Of a stretch of 64,000 nucleotides of DNA, positions 34,006 to 43,289 are shown in pieces. The stretch covers positions 1 to 64,000 of the forward strand of contig NZ_LFCT01000005.1 of assembly GCF_008692605.1 (NCBI RefSeq), written 5' to 3'. The first letter of the stretch is position 1. Each line of letters starts with the position of its first letter. Origin of the DNA: Sphingobium estronivorans. Lineage in GTDB: Bacteria; Pseudomonadota; Alphaproteobacteria; Sphingomonadales; Sphingomonadaceae. The notes beneath the pieces are model-generated. The model was not told where the DNA came from. It saw only the letters and a program-made list of their open reading frames with translations, and searched no databases. Both the position numbers and the translations under genes were made by a program.

Positions 34006-34803
34006 TTATTTCGCTCTTTTCTGATTCAGCAATTCATAGGCCATCACCGCGCAGGCCACCGCCGCGTTCAGGCTGTCGGCCTTGCCCAGCATCGGCATCT
34101 TCACCAGCAGGTCGCACTCCGCCTCATAGCTTTCGGGCAGGCCCTGCGCTTCATTGCCGACCAGCAGGAAGCTGGGGCTTTGGTAGCGGGGTTCCTGATA
34201 GTCATGCGTGGCCTTCAGGCTGGTGCCGATCAATTCGCCCGGCCCTTCGCGCAGCCAGTGCATGAACTCGCCCCAGCGCGCCTGGGTGATCGACTGGGTG
34301 AAGAGGGCGCCCATGCTGGCGCGCACGGATTCCACCGAAAACGGGTCGACGCAATCGTCGATCAGGATGAGGCCGCCCGCGCCCACCGCGTCTCCGGTAC
34401 GCAGGATCGTGCCCAGATTGCCAGGATCGCGCAGCGACTGGGCGACGATCCAGATATCCGCCTTGCTCCGGTCAAGCTTCGCCAGCGGGGTCAGCCGGTC
34501 GCGATAGACGCCGACCACTGCCTGGGCATTGTCTTTGCCGGAAATCTTGGAGAGAATATCGGGCGTGGTTTCGATGACGTCGCCGCCCGCCGTCTCCATC
34601 GCCGCGATCAGTTCCGCAGCGAGGGGGTGGGTCGATCCGGCATGGAACAGCATGTCCGGCAGCACGCCTTCCTCGCGGGCTTCCGTGAGGATGCGCAGGC
34701 CCTCCGCCAGGAACAGCCCCTCGGCCTTGCGGAATTTCTTCTCGCGCAAGGCGCGGACGCGCTTCACCAGCGGGTTGGAAAATCCGGTGATTTCTCGCGC
34801 CAC
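34006..34803 (-). CDS. TrmH/SpoU-family RNA methyltransferase
   Basis: 265 residues. N-terminal substrate-binding part (VKRVRALREKKFRKAEGLFLAEG) and the SPOUT catalytic domain with SLRDPGNLGTILRTGDAVGA (motif 1), FLLVGNEAQGLPES (motif 2) and MLGKADSLNAAVACAVMAYE (motif 3). It is likely a 2'-O-ribose methyltransferase on rRNA or tRNA. Targets are not identifiable. Same strand as the MFS gene directly downstream. Confidence 0.9.
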   Translation of the reverse strand: MAREITGFSNPLVKRVRALREKKFRKAEGLFLAEGLRILTEAREEGVLPDMLFHAGSTHPLAAELIAAMETAGGDVIETTPDILSKISGKDNAQAVVGVYRDRLTPLAKLDRSKADIWIVAQSLRDPGNLGTILRTGDAVGAGGLILIDDCVDPFSVESVRASMGALFTQSITQARWGEFMHWLREGPGELIGTSLKATHDYQEPRYQSPSFLLVGNEAQGLPESYEAECDLLVKMPMLGKADSLNAAVACAVMAYELLNQKRAK

Positions 34804-34877
34804 GATCCTGTCTCAAGCCTCTTCAAGGTCCGTCGAAGCGGCCTCTCTATAGGGGGATCGGGGAAAAGGGTAGGGGG

Positions 34878-35873
34878 TCAGGTCGCGTGCAGGGCATCAT
34901 GCCGGGCGACCGCGATGCGGTTGCGGCCCGAACGCTTGGCTTCGTAGAGCGCCATGTCCGCCACCGCCAGCCAGCTTTCGCATGTCGACCAGTCGCCGCG
35001 CGCCTCCGCCACGCCGAAGCTGACGGTGACGCGGAGAGCTGGCGTGCCGGGGATTTCGGTCGCGGCAATCGCCTCGCAGAAGCGCTGCGCTGCCTTGGCC
35101 GCATCGGCCTCGCCGGTTTCAGGCAACAATATGCCGAATTCCTCGCCGCCCAATCGGCCGAGCGAATCGCTGGGCCGTTGCAGGCCCGCGCAAAGCCGGG
35201 CGATGCTGCGGATCACGCGATCTCCGACGGGATGGCCGTGATTGTCGTTGATCTGCTTGAAATGATCGATGTCGAACAGCAACAGGCTCGCGGGCCGCTG
35301 ATGGCGTTCGAACAGGGCCACGGCGCGGTTCATTTCGCTGAGGAACGCGCGGCGGGTGAGCGCGCCGGTCAAATGGTCGCGCTCGGCGATTCGGCGCAGT
35401 TCGAGCTGTTCGACAACCAGCGCCGCCAGATTGTGCAATATGGCGATCTGGCCGGGGTCGAACTCGCGGGGCACGGTGTCGATCGCGCAGAGCGAACCGA
35501 TATTGTAGCCGTCCGGCGTTTCGAGCGGGACGCCCGCATAGCTGCGGATATTGGGGTCGCCGGTGACGAGCGGATTGTCGCAGAAACGGGCATCCTCCCG
35601 CGCGTCGGCGATCACCATCGGCGCCCGTTGGCGGATGGTATAATCACAAAAGGCGACGTTTCGCGGGGTTTCGCTGGCATCCAGACCTGCCAGCGATTTG
35701 AACCATTGCCGATCCTCGTCGACCAGCGAAACCGCGGAAATCGGCACGCCTAAAACGCTGCGCACCAGATCGGTGATCCGGTCGAAACCAGGCTCTCTTG
35801 GCGTGTCCAGCACTTCGTAGCGATCGAGCGCGGCCAGACGCGCGGGTTCGTCCATCAGCTTCGGATCGAGCAT
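34878..35873 (-). CDS. GAF-domain diguanylate cyclase
   Basis: 331 residues. GAF domain about 15-165 (RYEVLDTPREPGFDRITDLV, FCDYTIRQRAPMVIADAR, SYAGVPLETPDGYNIGSLCA) and a GGDEF domain about 170-325 with FDIDHFKQINDNHGHPVGD and an intact GGEEF active site (RLGGEEFGILLPE). It makes cyclic-di-GMP in response to an unknown small molecule. The conserved start MLDPKL at 35873 has GAGGTG upstream; an in-frame TTG 96 bases upstream is less likely. No RxxD inhibitory site is obvious. Confidence 0.88.
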   Translation of the reverse strand: MLDPKLMDEPARLAALDRYEVLDTPREPGFDRITDLVRSVLGVPISAVSLVDEDRQWFKSLAGLDASETPRNVAFCDYTIRQRAPMVIADAREDARFCDNPLVTGDPNIRSYAGVPLETPDGYNIGSLCAIDTVPREFDPGQIAILHNLAALVVEQLELRRIAERDHLTGALTRRAFLSEMNRAVALFERHQRPASLLLFDIDHFKQINDNHGHPVGDRVIRSIARLCAGLQRPSDSLGRLGGEEFGILLPETGEADAAKAAQRFCEAIAATEIPGTPALRVTVSFGVAEARGDWSTCESWLAVADMALYEAKRSGRNRIAVARHDALHAT

Positions 35874-35992
35874 TGCCAATTGCACCTCAATGGGTGACGC
35901 AGCCTCTCTTGCGTCCCGCGACTCTCGTTCAATCTTGTCCCGTGATAATCGCTCGGCGTTTCTTAACAAAGGCTTGGCGGATTCGATCCGCC

Positions 35993-36265
35993 TTATTCCT
36001 CGCCGAACTTGTCCTCGACCAGCGTGACCAGCTTGCCCAGCGAATCGGCGGCCTCGGGACCGGTGGCGCTGATGACGATGCTGTCGCCCATCGCCGCGCC
36101 CAGCATCATCAGGCCCATGATCGAGGTGCCGGTGACTTCGCTGCCGTCCTTGCGCACGGTGATCTGCGCGGGAAGGCCGCTGGCCAGGGTCACGAATTTC
36201 GCGCTGGCGCGGGCGTGGAGGCCCCGTCGATTGCTGATCCTGACTTCCTGGCTGATTTCGCTCAT
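35993..36265 (-). CDS. ptsH: Phosphocarrier protein HPr
   Basis: 90 residues. The EI-phosphorylated histidine is His17 (RRGLHARASAKF). Ser48 in GTSIMGLMMLGAA corresponds to the HprK target Ser46, so both phosphorylation sites are present. Overlaps the EIIA gene by 4 bases. No PTS permease is nearby, so it probably serves regulation. Confidence 0.95.
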   Translation of the reverse strand: MSEISQEVRISNRRGLHARASAKFVTLASGLPAQITVRKDGSEVTGTSIMGLMMLGAAMGDSIVISATGPEAADSLGKLVTLVEDKFGEE

Positions 36266-36666
36266 GTGGTGCTGCCCAACAATTCCGACGCGACGCTGAT
36301 ATATTTCTGACCCGCTTCCCGCGCCGCGGCGACGGCCTGGCGCACGTCCATGATCTTGCGCGCGCTTTCCAGGCGAATCAGCATGGGGAGGTTGATGCCC
36401 GCGATCACCTCGATCTCGCCGGCCTTCAGCAGCGAAATGGCCAGGTTGGACGGGGTGCCGCCGAACAGATCGGTGAGCAGAATCACGCCTGAGCCGTCAT
36501 TGACGCGCGCGACCGCATTCGCGATGTCGGCGCGGCGCATTTCCATGTCGTCCTCCGGCCCGATGCAGATGGTTTCGATCTGCTGTTGCGGACCGACCAC
36601 ATGCTCCATCGCGACGACAAATTCCGTCGCCAGCGCTCCATGGGTGACGAGTACCAGTCCTATCAT
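36262..36666 (-). CDS. PTS EIIA component, mannose (ManX) family
   Basis: 134 residues, the EIIA fold of the mannose PTS family with the phospho-histidine His9 (LVLVTHGALATEF) and LTDLFGGTPSNLA. No EIIB, EIIC or EIID partners are in the window. In alphaproteobacteria this protein is usually regulatory. Located between ptsH and rapZ. Confidence 0.92.
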   Translation of the reverse strand: MIGLVLVTHGALATEFVVAMEHVVGPQQQIETICIGPEDDMEMRRADIANAVARVNDGSGVILLTDLFGGTPSNLAISLLKAGEIEVIAGINLPMLIRLESARKIMDVRQAVAAAREAGQKYISVASELLGSTT

Positions 36667-36688
36667 CTACTTACGTGGCCCACCTGTT

Positions 36689-37627
36689 TCATGATTTTGC
36701 TTTCGGGCCTCCCGGTCTGCGCTTCTCCAGGGCGTCCTGGGGCGCTGATTCCATATTTCGGTGCGAGACCGTGGGCGAAAAGCCCGCATCTTGCAAGTAT
36801 CTGGCGACACGTTCGGCCACATGAACCGAACGATGGCGACCGCCCGTACATCCGAAAGCAACGGTAATGTAGCTTTTTCCGCTTTCCGCATAGCGCGGCA
36901 GCAGCAGGGTCAGCAATTGTTCGATCCGCCCGACCGCTTCCTCATAGGCGGGATCCGCCATGATATAAGCGGCGACATCGGGATCGAGGCCGGTGTTCGG
37001 ACGCAATGTCTCGTCCCAATGCGGATTGCGCAGGAAGCGCATGTCGAACATCAGGTCGGCGTTCAACGGCACCCCGCGCGAATAGCCGAAGGACAGGATC
37101 GTCAGCACCGGGTCCGACAGTCCGTCGCGCGAGAATCGGTTGCGGATTTCCTGCTGCAACGCATTGCTGCTGAGGCTGCTGGTGTCGATCACCTGGGTCG
37201 CCCAGCGGCGCAGCGGCTCGGTCAGCTCGCGTTCGCGGGCAATGCCGTCGCGGGCGGGGCGGTCGGACGCCAGCGGATGGCGGCGGCGCGTCTCGGCAAA
37301 GCGGCGCTCCAGTTCCGCGCCCGAACAATCGAGGAACAGCGTCTCCACATCATGGCCATGGCGGGAACGCAGCGCCTTGATCCGCTGCACGATGGCGCCG
37401 GCGTCGAAGCCGCGGGTGCGCGCGTCGATGCCCAGCGCCAGCGGCCGCTCGATGCCCTCGTCATGTCCTTCGGGCAGCGGCGTGTCGAGCAGCCGGTCGA
37501 GCAGCACCAGCGGCAGATTGTCGACCACCTCCCAACCCATATCCTCCAGCGTCTTGAGCGCGGTGGTCTTGCCCGCCCCCGACAGGCCCGAAACGAGCAG
37601 GATGGTCTTGCGTGTTTCGGAACTCAC
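36689..37627 (-). CDS. rapZ: RNase adapter protein RapZ
   Basis: 312 residues. N-terminal kinase-like domain with Walker A VSGLSGAGKTTALKTLEDMG (about 13-32) and the C-terminal domain with FGYSRGVPLNADLMFDMRFL and GCTGGRHRSVHVAER. In E. coli RapZ senses glucosamine-6-phosphate and guides RNase E to GlmZ sRNA; that sRNA is not expected here, so its target is unclear. Overlaps hprK by 4 bases. Confidence 0.92.
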   Translation of the reverse strand: MSSETRKTILLVSGLSGAGKTTALKTLEDMGWEVVDNLPLVLLDRLLDTPLPEGHDEGIERPLALGIDARTRGFDAGAIVQRIKALRSRHGHDVETLFLDCSGAELERRFAETRRRHPLASDRPARDGIARERELTEPLRRWATQVIDTSSLSSNALQQEIRNRFSRDGLSDPVLTILSFGYSRGVPLNADLMFDMRFLRNPHWDETLRPNTGLDPDVAAYIMADPAYEEAVGRIEQLLTLLLPRYAESGKSYITVAFGCTGGRHRSVHVAERVARYLQDAGFSPTVSHRNMESAPQDALEKRRPGGPKAKS

Positions 37628-38076
37628 GACAGGCTCATGCTCTTCAAGCCCATGCTCCGGACGGCCAGTTCCACCTTGATCGGGGCGGAGGCTTCGAAGG
37701 GGGCGAGCCGCACCACGGGCACGTCGATGCCGGCAATGGCCCGCACCGCCGTTTCCGGCGGCATGCGCTCCACCGTGTTGCTAAGGTCGACGGCGAGCGC
37801 CACCGGAGCGTTGTCGGCATGGGGCATGTCGATGAGGCCAAGGCCGCGCACCTCCATCATGCCGACGATACGGTCGGGCGCGCGGGCGAACAGGCGCCCC
37901 TCAATGGCATGCACGCGTGTATAGTCATCGCTGACCAGCATGGCGCCGCGATCGATCAGGCGCAGCGCCAGGTCGGACTTGCCCATGCCGCTTGGGCCGC
38001 AGAGCAGCACGGCATGGCCCTGAATCGCCACGCTGGTCGCGTGAAGGGTTTCGCAGGAAGAGGGTGTCGACGCCAT
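37624..38076 (-). CDS. hprK: HPr kinase/phosphorylase, short form
   Basis: 150 residues. Only the C-terminal catalytic domain of HprK is present, with Walker A LCGPSGMGKSDLALRL (about 26-41) and RGLGLIDMP, PFEAS. Truncated HprK of this size is usual in alphaproteobacteria. It would phosphorylate HPr at Ser48. First of the hprK-rapZ-EIIA-ptsH cluster, downstream of chvG on the same strand. Confidence 0.9.
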   Translation of the reverse strand: MASTPSSCETLHATSVAIQGHAVLLCGPSGMGKSDLALRLIDRGAMLVSDDYTRVHAIEGRLFARAPDRIVGMMEVRGLGLIDMPHADNAPVALAVDLSNTVERMPPETAVRAIAGIDVPVVRLAPFEASAPIKVELAVRSMGLKSMSLS

Positions 38077-38196
38077 ATCGCCTTATCGCTTTGCCGCCAT
38101 GTTAGCTCTTGTTGTGATGGGTGGAAATGGAATTAGCGGAAGGGGGCCTCATTATGCAGGGCGCCAGATGCGCCGCCGCGCTTTCCGGGCTGTTCT

Positions 38197-39792
38197 CTAT
38201 TCCGAAACGATGCCCGGATCGCGCGCCACCGCCATGGGCAGGCGCACGATGAAGCAGGCGCCGCTTTGCGCATCCTTGCGGTCCGCGATGCCGATTTTGC
38301 CCTGATGCCCCTCCACGATGGAGCGGGCGATGGCGAGGCCGAGGCCCGAATGCTTGCCGAAGGTCTCATGTTCCGGCCGGACGCTATGGAAACGGCGGAA
38401 GACATGCTCGCGCTCGCCCTCGGGGACGCCGGGGCCTTCATCCTCGACGCTGACCAGAACTTCATCGTCCGCGACGGTGGCGACGATCTGCACCAGCCCA
38501 TCGTCGGGGGAGAAGGAGATCGCGTTGTCGATCAGATTGTCGAGCACGCGCACGATCCGCTGTTCCTCGCCCAGCGCGACGGCCACATTCTTGCGCGGGC
38601 GGGCGAAGGCCAGGCGCACGCCACGGGGCACGCCGCGCGCTTCCCGGGCGACGACCATCCGCTCGATCAGCAGGCCGAGATCGATGGGTTCGAAACGGGT
38701 GCGGGAAAGCTGGGCATCGATGCGGGAGGCTTCGGCAATGTCCGTGACCAGCCGGTCGAGCCGCCGCACATCGTCCTGCGCGATGGCCATCAATTGCGCG
38801 CGCAGGTCGGGCTTGTCCACCCGGTCGAGCGCGTCGAGCGCGGAGCGGAGCGAGGCAATGGGGTTCTTCAGTTCATGGCTGACATCGGCGGCGAAAGCGT
38901 CGGTGGCATCGATCCGCTGGCGCAGCGCATGGCTCATGTCCGACAGGGCGCGGGCCAGCATGCCGATCTCGTCGCGGCGGTCGGGCAGGCGCGGCACCGT
39001 CACCTCGCGCGCGCGGCCGAGCCGCACCCGCACCGCCGCGCGGGCGAGCCGCTGCAACGGCTGGACGATGGTGCGCGCCAGGAAGAGCGAGAGCAGCACC
39101 GACGCCAGCATCGCCGCCGCCAGCACCATGCCCAGCCGGAAGCGTTCGGCCCGGACAGTGCGGGTGATGTCGCGGGCATTTTCGGTCGCGAGCAGGCTAG
39201 AGCCGTCCTTCATGTTCACCGCGGCGGAGATCATGAAGGTGCGGTCGGGCGCATAACGGTTCATCGTCTGCGCCTGTCCGGTCTTGCGCGCCAGCACCAT
39301 TTCGGGCCAGGCCTGCGCCCGGTCGACCGCCGGTTCCTCGAAATTGGGCGGTCGGTCGGCGGAAACGATGCGGTCGACGGCCTTGTCGAGGAAGCGGGCG
39401 ACATGGCGCTGCCATTCCTCCTCCTCCGGCAGGCGCAGGCGGTAGCTCGGCGCCGCCAAGGTGAAGCTGTCCGCGATCAGCCGGCCATCGCGGTCATAGC
39501 GGCGCACCCGGTCGCTCGTCTGCCGCGAATAGGCCGCGATCAGGGCGTTCTGCCGCTCGGCAGGCGCATTTTCCAGGCCGATGGCCAGCAGCTTCAGTTC
39601 GCGCGCCGACTGGTCCAGCCGTTCATCGACGATTCGCGTGCGATAGCTGTCGAGATAGAAGAAGCCGCCCGCCAGCAGCGCCAGCGCGAACACATTGACC
39701 GCCAGGATGCGCGGGGTCAGGCTGATCCGTCCGGACCAGTTCCACCCCGCGCCCGCGTCATCCTTCTTCGGAGAAACGGTAGCCGGCGCCAT
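38197..39792 (-). CDS. chvG: Sensor histidine kinase ChvG
   Basis: 531 residues. TM1 ([19 protein letters not shown]) and TM2 ([20 protein letters not shown], about 245-265) flank a periplasmic sensor, followed by HAMP ([19 protein letters not shown]), the H box ([17 protein letters not shown]) and catalytic motifs [31 protein letters not shown]. With ChvI it senses acid or envelope stress; orthologues are ExoS (Sinorhizobium) and BvrS (Brucella). I chose ATG 39792, overlapping the chvI end by 35 bases. Confidence 0.88.
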   Translation of the reverse strand: MAPATVSPKKDDAGAGWNWSGRISLTPRILAVNVFALALLAGGFFYLDSYRTRIVDERLDQSARELKLLAIGLENAPAERQNALIAAYSRQTSDRVRRYDRDGRLIADSFTLAAPSYRLRLPEEEEWQRHVARFLDKAVDRIVSADRPPNFEEPAVDRAQAWPEMVLARKTGQAQTMNRYAPDRTFMISAAVNMKDGSSLLATENARDITRTVRAERFRLGMVLAAAMLASVLLSLFLARTIVQPLQRLARAAVRVRLGRAREVTVPRLPDRRDEIGMLARALSDMSHALRQRIDATDAFAADVSHELKNPIASLRSALDALDRVDKPDLRAQLMAIAQDDVRRLDRLVTDIAEASRIDAQLSRTRFEPIDLGLLIERMVVAREARGVPRGVRLAFARPRKNVAVALGEEQRIVRVLDNLIDNAISFSPDDGLVQIVATVADDEVLVSVEDEGPGVPEGEREHVFRRFHSVRPEHETFGKHSGLGLAIARSIVEGHQGKIGIADRKDAQSGACFIVRLPMAVARDPGIVSE

Positions 39793-40465
39793 AAAGGGTA
39801 TCGATTGCGTTGAATTCGGAGTCGGCTTCGCGGAACTTGCGGCGAAGGCGCTTGATGTGGCTGTCGATGGTGCGGTCGTCGACATAGACGTCATCCTGAT
39901 AGGCGGCATCCATCAGTTGGTTGCGGTTCTTGACCACGCCCGGCCGCTGGGCGAGCGTTTCGAGGATCAGGAATTCCGTCACCGTCAGCGTGACGTCGCG
40001 GCCCATCCATTTCACCCGGTGCCGGGCCGGATCCATTTCCAGCCGGCCACGAACGATCGGGTCGGCCACCGGCTCGTCCGAGGCGGCGTCGGCGCGACTC
40101 ACCTCGGTCCGGCGCAGGATGGCGCGGATGCGCGCGATCAGCAGCCGCTGGGAAAAGGGCTTGCTGATATAATCGTCGGCGCCCATGGCGAGGCCCAGCG
40201 CCTCATCCAGTTCATCCGCCTTGGACGTCAGGAAGATGACCGGCATATGGCTTTTCTCGCGCAGGCGGCGCAGCAATTCCAGACCGTCCATGCGCGGCAT
40301 CTTGATGTCGAACACGGCGAGGTCCGCCGGATTTTCGACCAGCGCCTTCAACGCCGCTTCCGGGTCGGAATAAAGGCGCGTCATGAACCCCTCCGTCTGC
40401 AACGCGATCGATACAGAGGTCAGGATATTCTTGTCATCGTCCACCAGCGCGATGGTTGCGGTCAT
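39758..40465 (-). CDS. chvI: Response regulator ChvI
   Basis: 235 residues, OmpR type. Receiver: [18 protein letters not shown], phosphorylation Asp in [31 protein letters not shown]-terminal winged helix: [20 protein letters not shown] and [18 protein letters not shown]. Activated by ChvG. Divergent from pckA, with 300 bases between; ChvI may regulate the genes on both sides. Confidence 0.9.
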   Translation of the reverse strand: MTATIALVDDDKNILTSVSIALQTEGFMTRLYSDPEAALKALVENPADLAVFDIKMPRMDGLELLRRLREKSHMPVIFLTSKADELDEALGLAMGADDYISKPFSQRLLIARIRAILRRTEVSRADAASDEPVADPIVRGRLEMDPARHRVKWMGRDVTLTVTEFLILETLAQRPGVVKNRNQLMDAAYQDDVYVDDRTIDSHIKRLRRKFREADSEFNAIDTLYGAGYRFSEEG

Positions 40466-40767
40466 GCTTCGTCCCGGAAAAATCGTGGGATGGAAAAGGG
40501 GAAACGGTCAGTCCAGCGTTAGACCATGCCCGCTCCGCCCGCAAGGAAGGTGCTGGGACAGGTTTATGCGGTGTAGCCATGGGTATTCGGGATAAACGCG
40601 GGAGTTGCACGGTTTCCGGGGGTTTGACGCACCTACCGCAAAGGCTTATGGGCCTTTTGTCTGCAGCAACGGACGTCAGCGGCATCGAGATCGCGACGGC
40701 GAGAAGCGGACCGGTCGTGAACATGATAAGATGGCGACCGGACATAATGATATTCAGGAGCAAAGGC
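40466..40767. other. Divergent regulatory region between chvI and pckA
   Basis: No gene is supported. A possible promoter for pckA is TTGACG (40624-40629), 17 bases, then TATGGG (40647-40652). A perfect inverted repeat lies nearer pckA (separate entry). An ATG at 40747 in frame with pckA is possible but less well supplied with a ribosome site. Confidence 0.35.
40711..40741. promoter_or_regulatory. Inverted repeat upstream of pckA
   Basis: CCGGTCG (40711-40717) and CGACCGG (40735-40741) are perfect 7-base inverted repeats, 24 bases apart, 26 bases before the pckA GTG. It could be an operator for ChvI or another regulator, or a leader hairpin near the ribosome site. Confidence 0.4.
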
Positions 40768-42363
40768 GTGCAGGCCAAATCCTCTTTCACCCTGGACCGG
40801 CAGGGCATTTCCACCAAAGCCGCGCAACATTGGAATCTGGGCACCGCGCCCCTGGTCGAAGCCGCGCTCGCCAATGGCGAAGGCATGATGGCCAAGGACG
40901 GTCCGCTGGTCGTCAAGACCGGCAAGCATACTGGACGTTCGGCCTCCGACAAGTTCATCGTCAAGGATGCGGAAACCGAAAACACCGTCTGGTGGGGCAA
41001 GACCAACGTCCCCATGACGCCCGAGCATTTCGCCGCGCTGAAAGAAGATTTCTTCAAGGCTCTGGGCGAGAAGGACAAGCTCTACGTCGCCGATCTCTTC
41101 GGCGGATCGCAGCCCGAATATCGCGTCAACGTCCGCGTCATCAACGAACTGGCCTGGCATAACCTGTTCATCCGCACCCTGCTGGTCCGTCCGGCGGCCG
41201 GGGAACTGGCGGATTTCGCCCCCGAATATACGATCATCGACCTGCCGACCTTCAAGGCCGATCCGGCCCGCCACGGCAGCCGCGGCGAGACGGTGATCGC
41301 GGTCAACTTTTCCGAAAAGCTGATCCTGATCGGCGGCACCCGTTATGCCGGCGAGATGAAGAAGTCGGTGTTCGGCATTCTCAACTATCTGCTGCCCACG
41401 CAGGGCGTGATGCCGATGCACTGTTCGGCCAATATCGGTCCCGATGGCGATACCGCCGTCTTCTTCGGCCTGTCGGGCACCGGCAAGACCACCCTGTCCG
41501 CCGATGCCAGCCGCACGCTGATCGGTGACGACGAACATGGCTGGTCGGACACCGCCGTCTTCAATTTCGAGGGCGGCTGCTATGCCAAGATGATCAACCT
41601 GTCGGCCGAGGCCGAGCCGGAGATCTTCGCCACCACCAAGCGCTTCGGCACGGTGCTGGAAAATGTCGTGATCGACGAGGAAACGCGCGAGATCGACCTG
41701 GACGACAACAGCCTGGCCGAGAACAGCCGCGGTTCCTATCCGATCGACTTCATCCCGAACACGTCGGAAAAGAATCTGGGGCCGGTGCCGAAGAACATCA
41801 TCTTCCTCACCGCCGATGCCTATGGCGTGCTGCCGCCGATCGCGCGGCTGACGCCGGACCAGGCCATGTACCACTTCCTCTCGGGCTATACCGCGCGCGT
41901 CGCGGGGACCGAGATCGGCGTGACCGAGCCTTCGGCGACCTTCTCGACCTGCTTTGGCGCGCCCTTCATGCCGCGCCACCCATCGGTCTACGGCAATCTG
42001 CTGAAAGAGCGGATCAACAAGGGTGGCGTCACCTGCTGGCTGGTCAACACCGGCTGGACCGGCGGCAAATATGGCGTCGGCAAGCGCATGCCGATCAAGG
42101 TCACGCGCGCTTTGCTCAACGCGGCGCTGGACGGCAGCCTCAACAATGCCGAATTCCGCACCGATCCGAACTTCGGTTTCGAAGTGCCGGTCGCGGTGCC
42201 GGGCGTCGAATCGGCCATGCTCGATCCGCGGGCGACCTGGGCCGACAAGGCGGCCTATGACGAGACGGCCTCGAAGCTGGTGAAGCAGTTCGTCGACAAT
42301 TTCGCCCAGTTCGTTGATCATGTCGATGAATCCGTGCGGGATGCGGCGCTGACCGCCGCCTGA
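40768..42363 (+). CDS. pckA: Phosphoenolpyruvate carboxykinase (ATP)
   Basis: 531 residues. Converts oxaloacetate to phosphoenolpyruvate for gluconeogenesis. Kinase-1a motif [18 protein letters not shown], the PEPCK-specific [21 protein letters not shown] and [17 protein letters not shown]. Starts at GTG after AGGAGCAAAGGC; length fits the family (about 530-540). Phosphoenolpyruvate is also the donor for PtsP, encoded at 56.4 kb. Confidence 0.95.
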   Translation: MQAKSSFTLDRQGISTKAAQHWNLGTAPLVEAALANGEGMMAKDGPLVVKTGKHTGRSASDKFIVKDAETENTVWWGKTNVPMTPEHFAALKEDFFKALGEKDKLYVADLFGGSQPEYRVNVRVINELAWHNLFIRTLLVRPAAGELADFAPEYTIIDLPTFKADPARHGSRGETVIAVNFSEKLILIGGTRYAGEMKKSVFGILNYLLPTQGVMPMHCSANIGPDGDTAVFFGLSGTGKTTLSADASRTLIGDDEHGWSDTAVFNFEGGCYAKMINLSAEAEPEIFATTKRFGTVLENVVIDEETREIDLDDNSLAENSRGSYPIDFIPNTSEKNLGPVPKNIIFLTADAYGVLPPIARLTPDQAMYHFLSGYTARVAGTEIGVTEPSATFSTCFGAPFMPRHPSVYGNLLKERINKGGVTCWLVNTGWTGGKYGVGKRMPIKVTRALLNAALDGSLNNAEFRTDPNFGFEVPVAVPGVESAMLDPRATWADKAAYDETASKLVKQFVDNFAQFVDHVDESVRDAALTAA

Positions 42364-42390
42364 CGCCACGATCGTCCGCAAGCGGCAGAG

Positions 42391-42422
42391 AGAGGCCGGG
42401 GATAGGCTCCCCGGCCTCTTTT
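42391..42422 (+). terminator. Rho-independent terminator after pckA
   Basis: AGAGGCCGGGGA, loop TAGGC, TCCCCGGCCTCT, then TTTT. A perfect 12-pair stem 28 bases after the pckA stop. Confidence 0.9.
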
Positions 42423-42480
42423 GCTTTCTGTTCCCGCAAGACAATGCTATCCTGCATCAAATTCTGCAGGGATTTGTCCT

Positions 42481-42798
42481 ATGGCTATGTTCGATGATCT
42501 TCTGGGCAATATGGGCGGGCTTGAAGCGGTAGCCGGCAAGATCGGCCTGCAACCGGAACAGATGCAGGCGCTGATGAACGAAATCGGCGGCAAGATCGGC
42601 TCGGGCGAAACCGATGTCGCCGCGCTGGCGACCACGGCGGCCGAACATGGCGTGTCAGCCGATAAATTGCAGGAGCTTTTCGCGCATTTCGGCGGGCCCG
42701 AAGCGATGTTGTCGAAGCTGGGCGGGCTGTTCGACCGGGATGGCGACGGCAATCCGCTCAATGAACTGGGCAATCTGGCCAAGGGTCTTTTCGGCTAA
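42481..42798 (+). CDS. Small hypothetical protein with EF-hand-like loop
   Basis: 105 residues, predicted helical, no signal peptide. Opening MAMFDDLLGNMGGLEAVAGKI is followed by repeats of helix-forming segments and, near the C-terminus, LFDRDGDGNPLNELGNLAKG, which resembles half an EF-hand calcium loop (DRDGDGNPLNE). Similar short proteins occur widely in sphingomonads without a function. The region to the next gene is non-coding as far as I can tell. It has its own leader after the pckA terminator. Confidence 0.65.
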   Translation: MAMFDDLLGNMGGLEAVAGKIGLQPEQMQALMNEIGGKIGSGETDVAALATTAAEHGVSADKLQELFAHFGGPEAMLSKLGGLFDRDGDGNPLNELGNLAKGLFG

Positions 42799-43289
42799 GG
42801 CCGACCGCTTCCGAGAATTATTTGCCGTCTCGCCACGGGCATACCCTGCTTTGGGTATGGCTTTGGATAGATAAAGGACTATGGGCGCTGCCCGGGGCAT
42901 GGCCGCATTTCGCGACCATGGGCAAGGGAAGCTACCATGATCGGGGAGATGCTGCGGGACAGCGCCGCCATGATGGCGATGTTGAGCGTTCAAGGTCCGA
43001 TGCCGGGCCACTATCTGGCCAATGAGCAGAGGCAGGACGGCGCCTGCGTTCAGGTCGGAATTTTTCACGCGCCACCGCATGGGGAGCCGCTCTGCTGCGT
43101 ACCCGACCGGCGCGCAAATCCCCGCCTCTGTCCCCGCGCCTGATCGTCAGCTTTCCTGGCGACAAGTTTTTTTCGCCTTGCCTTCCCCCGCCCGTGAGCG
43201 CATTCGCGCTGCATAGCTTATTGCGAAGCCCACGCAACTGACGTTCCTTGCGGGCGTTGGCGGATGTGGATTTGGCAGGGGAAAAGATT
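42799..43289. other. Long intergenic gap (about 490 bases)
   Basis: No convincing gene. A hairpin CATACCC-TGCTTT-GGGTATG (42840-42859) may end transcription of the upstream gene. An open frame at 42937-43143 (ATG, Met-rich start, Cys-rich end) has no recognisable domain and I do not call it. Confidence 0.4.

Noticed and set aside
32692-34947. Plus-strand open frame of 751 codons
   Set aside because: Opposite the MFS and SpoU genes, which carry clear family motifs on the minus strand; Gln/Arg/His-rich shadow.
42937-43143. Plus-strand 68-codon frame in the gap before fpr
   Set aside because: The Met-rich start and Cys/Pro-rich end do not resemble a protein family; no conservation evidence is available.
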